Shown here piece by piece: positions 42,771-52,610 of a DNA stretch of 64,000 nt; the first letter of the stretch is position 1; each line of letters begins with the position of its first letter. The notes beneath the pieces were generated by a model. That model searched no databases. It was given only the letters and a program-made list of their open reading frames with translations, and was not told the DNA's origin. The stretch comes from VRUE01 sp963840565 (GTDB lineage Bacteria > Actinomycetota > Thermoleophilia > Solirubrobacterales > 70-9). The position numbers were made by a program, and so were the translations under genes. The stretch spans positions 1,116,001 through 1,180,000 of the forward strand of contig CAWIZH010000002.1 of assembly GCA_963840565.1 (NCBI GenBank). The letters are read 5' to 3'.

Positions 42771-43445
42771 ATGAACTCCGAGCCAAAAAGAGAGACCCGC
42801 GCCGAGAAGCAGGCGCGCACCCGCGCCGAGTTGCTCGACACAGCCGCCAAGGTCTTCGCCCGCCGCGGCTACAAGGGAGCCTCGGTCGAGGAGATCGCCG
42901 AGGAGGCGGGCTACTCGCACGGCGCCGTCTACTCGAACTTCGACGGCAAGGCCGACCTCTTCCTCGCCGTGCTCGAGGAGTACATGGCGGAGCGGGCGCA
43001 GGAGCTCGCCGAGACCCAGGCCGAGCTCGCCGAGGACGCCCCGATCGAGATCCGCGCCCGAGCCCTCGCCGACCAGTGGATGGAGCGCTTCGCCAAGGAC
43101 CGCGAGTCCTTCCTCCTGCACATGGAGTTCGTCGCCCACGCCGGGCGTGATCCCGAGCTGGCCCAGCGGTTCGGCAGCCGCTCCGCCGCCCTGCGCGAGG
43201 CGATCGCCGCCTACATCGCCCACTACCAAGAGCTCGAAGGGATCGAGGCCGACCTGACGCCTGACGAACTGGCATTGATGCTGCGGGCGCTTGGGATCGG
43301 CCTCGCGATCGAAGCGCTGGTCAGTCCCGGCGCCGTGCGCGAGGACGCCTATGGCGACTTCGTCGAGCTGCTGGTCAAGCTGCTGCGTGAGCACAGCGCC
43401 GCAAACCGGACGCGCGGCAAGAAGAGAGCGCGATCGGCCTCGTGA
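42771..43445 (+). CDS. TetR/AcrR-family transcriptional regulator
   Basis: 224 aa. N-terminal HTH: TRAELLDTAAKVFARRGYKG, ASVEEIAEEAGYSHGAVYSN, FDGKADLFLAVLEEYMAER. The ligand-binding helices follow and end with a basic tail (NRTRGKKRARSAS). ATG at 42771 immediately abuts a 40-bp nested palindrome, its likely own operator. The stop overlaps the GTG of the following methyltransferase (GTGA), so the two are co-translated. Confidence 0.92.
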   Translation: MNSEPKRETRAEKQARTRAELLDTAAKVFARRGYKGASVEEIAEEAGYSHGAVYSNFDGKADLFLAVLEEYMAERAQELAETQAELAEDAPIEIRARALADQWMERFAKDRESFLLHMEFVAHAGRDPELAQRFGSRSAALREAIAAYIAHYQELEGIEADLTPDELALMLRALGIGLAIEALVSPGAVREDAYGDFVELLVKLLREHSAANRTRGKKRARSAS

Positions 43446-44192
43446 GCGCTCCCGCCTACAACCGCTTGGGCCTCAACTACAGCGACTTCCGCCGGCCCGA
43501 GCCGCGGATCGAGGCGGCGATCTGGGAGGCGCTCGGCGACGCCCGCAGCGTCGTCAACGTCGGCGCCGGGACCGGCTCCTACGAGCCCACCGACCGCGAG
43601 GTCATCGCGGTCGAGCCCTCGCCGGTGATGATCGCCCAGCGCCCAGCGGGCAGCGCGCCGTCACTCGAAGGCGTCGCCGAAGCGCTGCCGCTCGAGGACA
43701 AGAGCGTCGACGCAGCGATGGGCGTGCTGACGATCCACCACTGGCGAGATCTCGACGCCGGCCTGGCCGAGATGCGACGCGTCGCCCGGCGCCGGATCGT
43801 GCTGCTGACGATCGATACCGAGCGGAACGCGGAAGTCTGGACGCTCTCCGAGTACTTCCCGGAGGCGATGGCACTGGAGCGGGAGCTGATGCTCCCAATC
43901 GAGTCGCTCGAATCGAGCCTTCCCCGGGCGACCATCGAGGCGGTCCCGGCGCCGAGTCGCTGCCGGGACGAATTCACCAGCGCCCTCTGGGACCGGCCCG
44001 AGCTCTTTCTCGATCCTGACGTCCTCCGCAGCAGCTCGCTCTGGCACAAGATCCCCAGCGAGGCGATCGAGCGAGGGCAGCGGCGCCTGCGCGCCGATCT
44101 CGAGAGCGGGCGCTGGGACGAGCGAGCACGGGCACCTCCGCACCCAGTCAGAGCTCGACATCGGCCTGCGCCTGGTTTGCGAAGAGCTGTGA
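43442..44192 (+). CDS. class I SAM-dependent methyltransferase, one frame break
   Basis: About 250 aa. Motif I is SVVNVGAGTGSYEPTDREVI with AVEPS as the acidic end of strand 2; motif post I/II region LPLEDKSVDAAMGVLTIHHW; motif III ARRRIVLLTID. C-terminal lid reads EYFPEAMALERELMLPIESL and RCRDEFTSALWDRPELFLDP. A break near 44120 shifts to HGHLRTQSELDIGLRLVCEE before the stop at 44192. It overlaps TetR upstream and a GNAT downstream by 4 bases each. Substrate unknown. Confidence 0.82.
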
Positions 44193-44676
44193 CCGCTGGC
44201 CCTATCCGCGGCGCTGACGAGCCTGACGCCGAGGCGATCGTCGATCTATGGACCGCGGCCTACGTCAGCGAAGGCGAGGGCGGGCGAACAGCTCCCTACG
44301 CGGAGGCCGACTTCTTCGAGACGGCCCAGCCGCAGCCGGGTCTTCGTCGCCGAGCGAGAAGGCGCGGTCATCGGTGTCGTGGCACTGGCCGCCCCTGGAG
44401 CTGCCGGCCGTGCGGTCGCACGATCCGACGAGGCGGAGCTATCGCGCCTGGTCGTCTCCGCCACAGCGCGACGCCTCGGGATCGGCCGGACACTGGTCGA
44501 GCACTGCCACGAACATGGCCGAAGCGGCCGGCTGGCGCGCGATCGCACTCTGGAGCCGCCGCTACCAGACGGCCGCCCACCGCCTCTACGAATCGCTCGG
44601 CTACCGGCGCGCGCCCGAGCGCGACCGAAGCGACGAGAGCGGCCACGAGCGGCTCGTCTTCCGGCGACCACTCTGA
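44189..44676 (+). CDS. GNAT N-acetyltransferase, two frame breaks
   Basis: About 162 aa. Starts VTAGPIRGADEPDAEAIVDL, then the frame changes near 44335 to VAEREGAVIGVVALAAPGAA-like sequence and EAELSRLVVSATARRLGIGR, the acetyl-CoA pyrophosphate loop (R/Q-x-x-G-x-G/A). A second change near 44520 gives EAAGWRAIALWSRRYQTAAH and RLYESLGYRRAPERD. GTG start overlaps the methyltransferase stop. Substrate unknown. Confidence 0.75.
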
Positions 44677-44695
44677 CCAAGCGGGCCTTGCCAGA

Positions 44696-45844
44696 ATGGC
44701 CGCCGTGGCGAACCTGACCGAACGACTCGAGGGGTCGATCGTCGTGCTCGAGCCGTTCGGCGAGGACCACGTCGATGAGCTCTGGGAGGCAGCGCAGGCG
44801 CCCGAGATCTGGAGCTGGTTGGCGGACTTGAGCAAGCGCGAGTGGTTCGAGAAGTGGATCGAGCTGACCCGGGAAGCCGAAGAGTCGGGCGACGAGGGCA
44901 CCTTCGTCACCCGCGACCTGCGCAGCGGCCGCGTCGTCGGCAGCAGCCGTTACCTCAACGTCCGCCCTGCTGACCGCGCGGTCGAGATCGGCTGGACCTG
45001 GCTCAACCCGAGCGCCTGGCGCAGCGGCGCCAACGTCGAGGCCAAGCTGCTGATGATGCGCCACGCCTTCGAGGCGCTCGACTGCCTCCGGGTCGAGTTC
45101 AAGACCGACGCCCGCAACGAGCGCTCATGCGCGGCGCTGGCCGCCCTCCCCGCCAAGTTCGAGGGGATCATGCGCAACCACAAGATCACCACTGGCGTCG
45201 GCGTGCGCGACTCGGCCTACTTCAGCGTGATCGACTCCGAGTGGCCTGAGGTCAAAGCCAACCTGGAAAGGCGCCTGGCCCGCGCGGGCCGGCCGGCGCA
45301 GCCGCCAAACCCCGGCCAGGGCCTGACCCTGCGCTACGCAAACACGGTCGCGGATCTCGCCGCCCTGGAGCCGGTCTGGAACGCACTGCAAGAGCATCAC
45401 GCCGAGATCACTCCCGAGCTCGGTCCCGGCACTCCCCCACGCGCCGCCGCCGAGGCCTGGCGGATCCGCCGCTCCAAGTACGAGCGCTGGCTGCGCGACC
45501 CCGACACCTTCTTCGTCATCGCCGAGGCCGGCGGCGATCCGGTCGGCTACGCCTGCGTCACGCTCGGCATGCCCTACGCCAGCTGGGCAACCGGCGATCG
45601 CCTGGCCGAGCTGGAGACGCTCACCGTCCTGGCCGATCAGCGCGGCAAGGGGATAGGAGCGTCCCTGCTCGAAGCGGTCTGGCAGCGCCTCGCCGAGCTT
45701 GGCGTCGAGGAGATGGCGATCACCACCACGGTCACCAACGTCGACGCCCAACGCTTCTACGAGCGCCACGGCTTCAGCCAGCGCTTCGCCGTCTACTACG
45801 GCAGATCCCCCAACTCGTCGAAGCGACGAGAGGCCGACAGCTAA
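44696..45844 (+). CDS. double GNAT-domain protein
   Basis: 382 aa with two acetyltransferase domains. Domain 1 (about 8-190) is RimJ/RimL-like: IVVLEPFGEDHVDELWEAAQ, DRAVEIGWTWLNPSAWRSGA and HAFEALDCLRVEFKTDARNE. Domain 2 (about 215-370): LTLRYANTVADLAALEPVWN, AELETLTVLADQRGKGIGAS (acetyl-CoA loop QRGKGIG) and FYERHGFSQRF. ATG at 44696, 19 bp after the previous GNAT stop. The tandem fusion may modify two sites or act as one pseudo-dimer. Confidence 0.85.
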   Translation: MAAVANLTERLEGSIVVLEPFGEDHVDELWEAAQAPEIWSWLADLSKREWFEKWIELTREAEESGDEGTFVTRDLRSGRVVGSSRYLNVRPADRAVEIGWTWLNPSAWRSGANVEAKLLMMRHAFEALDCLRVEFKTDARNERSCAALAALPAKFEGIMRNHKITTGVGVRDSAYFSVIDSEWPEVKANLERRLARAGRPAQPPNPGQGLTLRYANTVADLAALEPVWNALQEHHAEITPELGPGTPPRAAAEAWRIRRSKYERWLRDPDTFFVIAEAGGDPVGYACVTLGMPYASWATGDRLAELETLTVLADQRGKGIGASLLEAVWQRLAELGVEEMAITTTVTNVDAQRFYERHGFSQRFAVYYGRSPNSSKRREADS

Positions 45845-46284
45845 CGCGAGCCGGTCGGCGCCGGGACCTCGAGCTGCCGACAGATGCTGCGTGCGAGACG
45901 GTGGTCGATCTCCCGATGGCGCGGCACCGCCGATCGCGCCCCACCAGGGCCAATCCAGCGCGTGTGATTCCCGCCTTGATCCAGCCTGTGACAGCCATGC
46001 TGGCGCAGGTGCTGCTCGAGCTTGCGGCGCTTCACGCGGTAACTCAGATGCAGCAACTCGCGCTCGCGCTCGTCATTCGCCTCAATCGGCTCGGGGGAGA
46101 GCATCAGCGCCAAGGCGTCGAGAACATTCTCTCGGGCCTCGGCACGGGTGCGCCCCTGACTCAATGCCCCCGGCACAGCAGGGATCGAGGCGACGATCCA
46201 ACCGTCCTCACCTTTGTCGTAGAGGATCGTCAGGTCGAACTCGGGCATGTGGGCAACGATACCTGCGGCTTGTGATTCGGTCAT
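45841..46284 (-). CDS. hicBA: HicB-HicA toxin-antitoxin, fused in one reading frame
   Basis: 147 aa. Residues 13-75 match HicB: DLTILYDKGEDGWIVASIPA, VPGALSQGRTRAEARENVLD. Residues from about 85 match HicA: VKRRKLEQHLRQHGC, then GGNHTRWIGPGGARSAVPRH with the catalytic His, and HREIDHRLARSICRQLEV. Normally these are two genes overlapping by a few bases, HicA being a double-stranded-RNA-binding RNase and HicB its antitoxin. Here no stop separates them. ATG at 46284 has AAGGAAGGG upstream. Either a true fusion or one missing base at the junction near 46040. Confidence 0.8.
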   Translation of the reverse strand: MTESQAAGIVAHMPEFDLTILYDKGEDGWIVASIPAVPGALSQGRTRAEARENVLDALALMLSPEPIEANDERERELLHLSYRVKRRKLEQHLRQHGCHRLDQGGNHTRWIGPGGARSAVPRHREIDHRLARSICRQLEVPAPTGSR

Positions 46285-46394
46285 TCCAATCCCTTCCTTG
46301 GACAGGGGTCAAGCCTGGCCGAATCGGCATCACGCGTGGCACTCAAAAGCGCCGGGAATGAGAAATCCGAAGCGCGAAAGAGCGACGCGGGGGC

Positions 46395-46999
46395 TTAGCT
46401 GCCCAGCGCCTTGTCTATGAACGGGCCGAGGAGTTCGCCGGCCTGGATGGCGGTTGTCTCCGGGGGGCCGCTGGGGGCGGTGATGTAGCTGATCGCGAGG
46501 CGGACCAGGGACTCGGCGAGGAGGGCGGCGTCGGCGGCGGGAGCCTGTGGCCAGCCCTCTTGGATCGTCGCTTTGAGGCGGGCGGTCGCCCACTGGACCA
46601 CGGGCATGCCCTGGGTGGTGACGAAGGGCAGCATGCCGCCGGTGCCGTCGTCGCTGAGCAGGATGCGGACGAGGGGGTCCTCGCCGGCGGCGTGGAGGAA
46701 GGTGTTCGAGGGCGGCGCCGACCGCGGCGCGCGGGTCGTCGAGGTGCTCGCGGACAGCCGCGTCGACGTCGTCGAGGAAGCGTTCGCCCTCGTGGATGAC
46801 GAAGGCCTGGCCGAACTCGTCGCGGCTGCCGAACTCCTTGTAGAGGGTCTGGCGGCTGACGCCGGCGGCACCGGCGATCGCCGACATCGTGATCTCCGAC
46901 CAGGCGCGGCTCTGCAGCTGGTCGCGGGCGGCGCCGAAGAGCGTCTCGCGCAGCAGCTCGCGCGCGGCCTGCGGGATATGGCGTGCGAGCGGTGGCCAC
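46395..46999 (-). CDS. TetR-family regulator of the alkane operon, frame breaks
   Basis: About 200 aa. HTH region: AARELLRETLFGAARDQLQS then RAWSEITMSAIAGAAGVSRQ and TLYKEFGSRDEFGQAFVIHE; after a break near 46715, NTFLHAAGEDPLVRILLSDD, GMPVVQWATARLKATIQEGW and AISYITAPSGPPET. Start at GTG 46999 (VATARTP...), followed by a break. Third gene behind alkB and rubredoxin, the position of AlkX/AlkU-type repressors that sense fatty acids; a large palindrome in front of alkB is its likely operator. Confidence 0.78.
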
Positions 47000-47026
47000 C
47001 GCCGGAGATCGTCCCAGCGGCAGCGG

Positions 47027-47206
47027 TCACTCGCCCTCGCCGCCCTCGTCGGGCTCGAAATCGACCTTGTCGCGCACGCCGCAGTCGGGGCAGGCCCAGT
47101 CGTCGGGAACCTCGCTCCACGGCGTGCCGGCCGGGAATCCCTCGCGCGGGTGCCCGGCCTGCTCGTCATAGACGTAGCCGCAGGACGGGCAGCGCCAGCG
47201 ACTCAT
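47027..47206 (-). CDS. rubredoxin
   Basis: 59 aa. Two CxxCG knuckles, CPSCGYVYDEQAGHP (Cys6, Cys9) and WACPDCGVRDKVDFEPDE (Cys39, Cys42), bind one iron. The body PREGFPAGTPWSEVPDD is typical of alkane-hydroxylase rubredoxins. It passes electrons from a rubredoxin reductase to AlkB, encoded 62 bp upstream. ATG at 47206. Confidence 0.93.
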   Translation of the reverse strand: MSRWRCPSCGYVYDEQAGHPREGFPAGTPWSEVPDDWACPDCGVRDKVDFEPDEGGEGE

Positions 47207-47267
47207 CGCACAACCCCCTTCCGGTGCGCTTTATCCACGTATATGGGGGCAAAGGCGCACTGGAAGC

Positions 47268-48461
47268 TCATCGGGCGGCCGCTCCGTAGCGGGCGAGGAT
47301 GCGGTCGCGCTTGCGCGGCTGGATGTTGGCCCGGGTGAGGTCGCCGTCGAAGTGGTCGACCAGGCGCGGGTCCATCACCCGCCGCCAGAGCGGCGGCACC
47401 CAGGCGAGCACGATCATCCCGGCGTAGCCGGTGGGCAGCTGCGGCGCCTCGTCGACGTGGCGCAGCGCCTGGTAGCGCCGGGTCGGGTTGGCGTGGTGGT
47501 CGCTGTGGCGCTGCAGGTGGTAGAGCAGCACGTTGGAGGCGACGTTGTTGCTGTTCCAGCTGTGCTCGGGAAGGCAGCGCTCGTAGCGGCCGTCCTCCTT
47601 TTTCTGGCGCAGCAGGCCGTAGTGCTCGAGGTAGTTGACGACCTCCAGCAGCGAGAAGCCGAGCACCGCCTGGATCAGCAGGTAAGGCAGCACGACCGGG
47701 CCGAAGACGATCGTCAGCACGGCGAACAGCCCGACCGTCATCGCCCAGGCGCCGAGCAGGTCGTTGTGCCGCGACCAGTGCGACTTGCCGAGGCGGTCGA
47801 GGCGGGCGGCCTCGATCCCCCAGGCCGAGCGCAGGCTGCCGGCGACGGTGCGCGGCAGGAAGGCCCAGAAGCTCTCCCCCAGCCGCGAGCTGGCCGGGTC
47901 CTCGGGGGTGGCGACGCGGACGTGGTGGCCGCGGTTGTGCTCGATGAAGAAGTGGCCGTAGCCGGTCTGCGCCAGGGCTACGCGGCTGAGCCAGCGCTCC
48001 GAGCTCTCGCGCTTGTGGCCGAGCTCGTGGGCGGTGTTGATCGCGATCCCGCCGACGACCCCCATCGTCACCGCCAGGCCGAGGCTCTCCAGGACCGAGA
48101 GGTCGCCGCTCGACCAGAGCCAGCAGGCGAAGACGAGGCCGGCGTACTGGACCGGGATGAAGAGGTAGGTGCACCAGCGGTAGTAGCGGTCCTGCTCGAG
48201 CCACTTGAGGATGCTGTCGGGCGGGTTGGTCGGGTCGACCCCGATCGCGATGTCGAGCAGCGGGAAGGCGACGAAGACGAGCAGCGGCCCGAAGAACCAG
48301 AAGGCCTCGAAGCCGGTGACTTCGACGCTGGCCCAGGCGATGAAGGGGGCGAAGGGGATGACCAGGCCCATCAGCCAGGCGTAGCGCTTGGCGTCCTTCC
48401 AGGTCGCCGGGTTGAGCTCGATCGCCGGCCCGTGATCGTGGCTATGCGTTGCCGCCTCCAT
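47268..48461 (-). CDS. alkB: alkane 1-monooxygenase
   Basis: 397 aa integral-membrane di-iron enzyme. His motifs: NTAHELGHKRE, EHNRGHHVRVATPEDPASSR, and LQRHSDHHANPTRRYQALRH, plus the AlkB signature NYLEHYGLLRQK. Six helices precede or separate them. It hydroxylates the terminal carbon of medium/long alkanes with O2 and electrons from rubredoxin. An N-terminal His stretch (THSHDHG) precedes the first helix. First gene of alkB-rubredoxin-tetR. A 9-bp-arm palindrome lies 42 bp upstream. Confidence 0.95.
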   Translation of the reverse strand: MEAATHSHDHGPAIELNPATWKDAKRYAWLMGLVIPFAPFIAWASVEVTGFEAFWFFGPLLVFVAFPLLDIAIGVDPTNPPDSILKWLEQDRYYRWCTYLFIPVQYAGLVFACWLWSSGDLSVLESLGLAVTMGVVGGIAINTAHELGHKRESSERWLSRVALAQTGYGHFFIEHNRGHHVRVATPEDPASSRLGESFWAFLPRTVAGSLRSAWGIEAARLDRLGKSHWSRHNDLLGAWAMTVGLFAVLTIVFGPVVLPYLLIQAVLGFSLLEVVNYLEHYGLLRQKKEDGRYERCLPEHSWNSNNVASNVLLYHLQRHSDHHANPTRRYQALRHVDEAPQLPTGYAGMIVLAWVPPLWRRVMDPRLVDHFDGDLTRANIQPRKRDRILARYGAAAR

Positions 48462-48502
48462 CGCTCATCCTCCTTGTCAAATCACCCAGAGTACGTCTTC
48501 TT

Positions 48503-48531
48503 GATTTACAAGATAGCCGAATTTGTAAATC
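48503..48531 (-). promoter_or_regulatory. palindromic operator upstream of alkB
   Basis: GATTTACAA (48503-48511) and TTGTAAATC (48523-48531) form a perfect 9-bp inverted repeat with an 11-bp spacer, in an AT-rich block upstream of alkB. Likely binding site for the TetR regulator of the same operon. Confidence 0.75.
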
Positions 48532-48673
48532 GACGCAACATTTTAGCTGTTACGTCAATATCCGCCCGCGAAAACCAAGCAGATCAAGGACGCAGGGAGC
48601 GTGGCGTGCTCTGCACGCGAGCGACCGGACGCCGAATGCGCGGTTCAGCGCCGCAACGCTACACTCTCCAGCC

Positions 48674-48893
48674 GTGGAAACGTTCCTGGGCTTTATCCAA
48701 GTGATCATCTCGGCGTGCTGATCTTCCTGATCCTGCTGCACTCCGGCAAAGACACCGGGCTCTCCGGCGCCTTCGGCATCGGCGGTGGCGGCAGCGGCTT
48801 CGGCGGCGGCTCGATGGTCGAGCGCAACCTCGACCGCGCGACGATCTTCTTCGCGATCCTCTTCGCGGTCAACACGATCGTCCTGCTGAAGGT

Positions 48894-48897
<4 letters not shown>
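48674..48897 (+). CDS. secG: SecG preprotein translocase subunit, one frame break
   Basis: About 75 aa. VETFLGFIQVIISA in one frame, then VLIFLILLHSGKDTGLSGAF, GIGGGGSGFGGGSMVERNLD and RATIFFAILFAVNTIVLLKV in the next. Two helices around a Gly-rich loop are the SecG hallmark. The GTG at 48674 starts the first frame; one base is missing near 48716. Accessory subunit of SecYEG. Confidence 0.88.
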
Positions 48898-51320
<2,423 letters not shown>

Positions 51321-51324
<4 letters not shown>

Positions 51325-51718
51325 TCCGAGGTGGTGAACTTCGACGGGCACTTGGTCACCAGCGTGTCGCGTTCGCCGATGAAGGTGCCGTGCTCGACTT
51401 CTCCGGTGAGGACGATCTCGCGGCCGCCGCGGAAGGGATCGGGGACGGTGCCGCTGTAGGTGACCGGAAGGGTCGGGCCGCCGCCTTCGCGGTCGGCGAC
51501 GCGGAAGCGCAGTTCCTCGCCGTCGTGGCGGATCGAGCCCGGCACGACCTTGCCGGTCAGGTCGATAGCTCGAGCTCCGGGCGCCGCGCTGAGCAGCTGC
51601 GAGGGCTCCTTCGCCTCCAGGCGGCGCTGAAGGAGGTGTAGACGAGCGCCGCCGCCAGGAGGACGGCGACGCTGAGGGCGACTACGAGCCGGATCTTCCG
51701 CTTGCGCTGGGGATCCAC
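51321..51718 (-). CDS. ccmE: CcmE heme chaperone, cysteine-type, one frame break
   Basis: About 132 aa. MDPQRKRKIRLVVALSVAVL anchors it in the membrane; after a break near 51628, EAKEPSQLLSAAPGARAIDL, TGKVVPGSIRHDGEELRFRV and LPVTYSGTVPDPFRGGREIV form the OB-fold. In E. coli the heme-binding residue is a His in HxxxY; here the place holds Cys in TKCPSKFTTSE, i.e. CxxxF, similar to the cysteine-type CcmE known from some sulfate reducers and archaea. GTG start at 51718; overlaps ccmF by 4 bases. Confidence 0.85.
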
Positions 51719-51740
51719 GAGTCGGGGATTATCGCAAGAG

Positions 51741-51872
51741 GTGGTGGGGAGCGAGCGGGCGGGGGTCAGCGGACGCGCTTCGCGCTGAGTGTCCGTAGGT
51801 CGGGAGGGCGGGACTCCCGGTCGGCGGACGCGCTTCGCGCTGAGTGTCCGCCGACCCGGGAGTCTCGCCCTC
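51741..51872. repeat. direct plus inverted repeat cluster
   Basis: A 27-bp direct repeat starts GCGGACGCGCTTCGCGCTG at 51769 and at 51824 (identical). Overlaid on it, an inverted repeat pairs 51804-51829 (GAGGGCGGGACTCCCGG...) with 51846-51872, one mismatch and one bulge. The left border reads GTGGTGGGGAG, like those at 2611 and 62002. Fills the divergent gap between ccmE and an SDR gene. Confidence 0.75.
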
Positions 51873-51902
51873 TGCCAGCTCTGAAGCTGAGAGAATCGAG
51901 AC

Positions 51903-52610
51903 GTGGCGCGACGACCCTGTACTGCTGATTACGGGAGCTAGCAGCGGCATTGGTGCTGCGACGGCGCGGGCTGCGGCATCGAAGTACCGGCTGGTTCTGG
52001 CGGCGCGGCGGTTGGAGCCGTTGGAGGAGCTGGTTGAGGAGCTTGGTGGTGACGGAGCGGGCGCTGGCGGTGCGCTGCGACGTCACCGAGTGGGATCAGG
52101 TCGAGGCGATGGCCGCGGCGGCGGTCGAGGGCTTCGGGCGCATCGATGTGGTCTTTGCCAACGCCGGCTTCGGTGCCTCGCGCGGCTTCCTCGAGGAGTC
52201 GCCCGAGCACTGGCGCTCGATGGTGCTGACCAACGTCTACGGGGTCGGCCTGACGATCCGCGCCACCCTCCCCCACCTGCTCGAGCGCGGCGACGGCCAC
52301 TTCGTCATCACCAGCTCGGTGGCCGGGCGACGGGCGCTGCCCGGCTCGATGTACTCGGCGACCAAGTGGGCGGCGACGGCGATCGGCGAGGCGCTGCGGG
52401 CCGAACTGCGCCAGATCCACGAGAACCGCGACATCCGCGTCACCCTGATCGAGCCCGGGCATGACCGACACGCCCTTCTTCGACAACCGCCCCGGCGAGT
52501 GGGCGCTGCAGGACGACGACATCGCCAAAGCGGTGCTCTACGCGCTCGAACAACGCCCGGGCGTCGACGTCAACGAGATCCTGATCCGCCCCACCAGCCA
52601 ACCGATCTAG
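51903..52610 (+). CDS. short-chain dehydrogenase/reductase, frame breaks
   Basis: About 235 aa. Cofactor loop VLLITGASSGIGAATARAAA; ALAVRCDVTEWDQVEAMAAA; VVFANAGFGASRGFLEESPE; the catalytic Ser in VITSSVAGRRALPGSMYSAT with Tyr-x-x-x-Lys in YSATKWAATAIGEALRAELR; C-terminus ends NEILIRPTSQPI. Breaks near 51915, 52050 and 52458. Start inferred at GTG 51903. Convergent with the giant secreted-protein gene, the stops overlapping by 4 bp. Substrate unknown; NADP preference not determined. Confidence 0.78.

Noticed and set aside
43442..45844. 800-codon single protein joining methyltransferase and GNATs
   Set aside because: The join arises from frame breaks at 44120-44520; internal starts, overlaps and domain limits show three genes.
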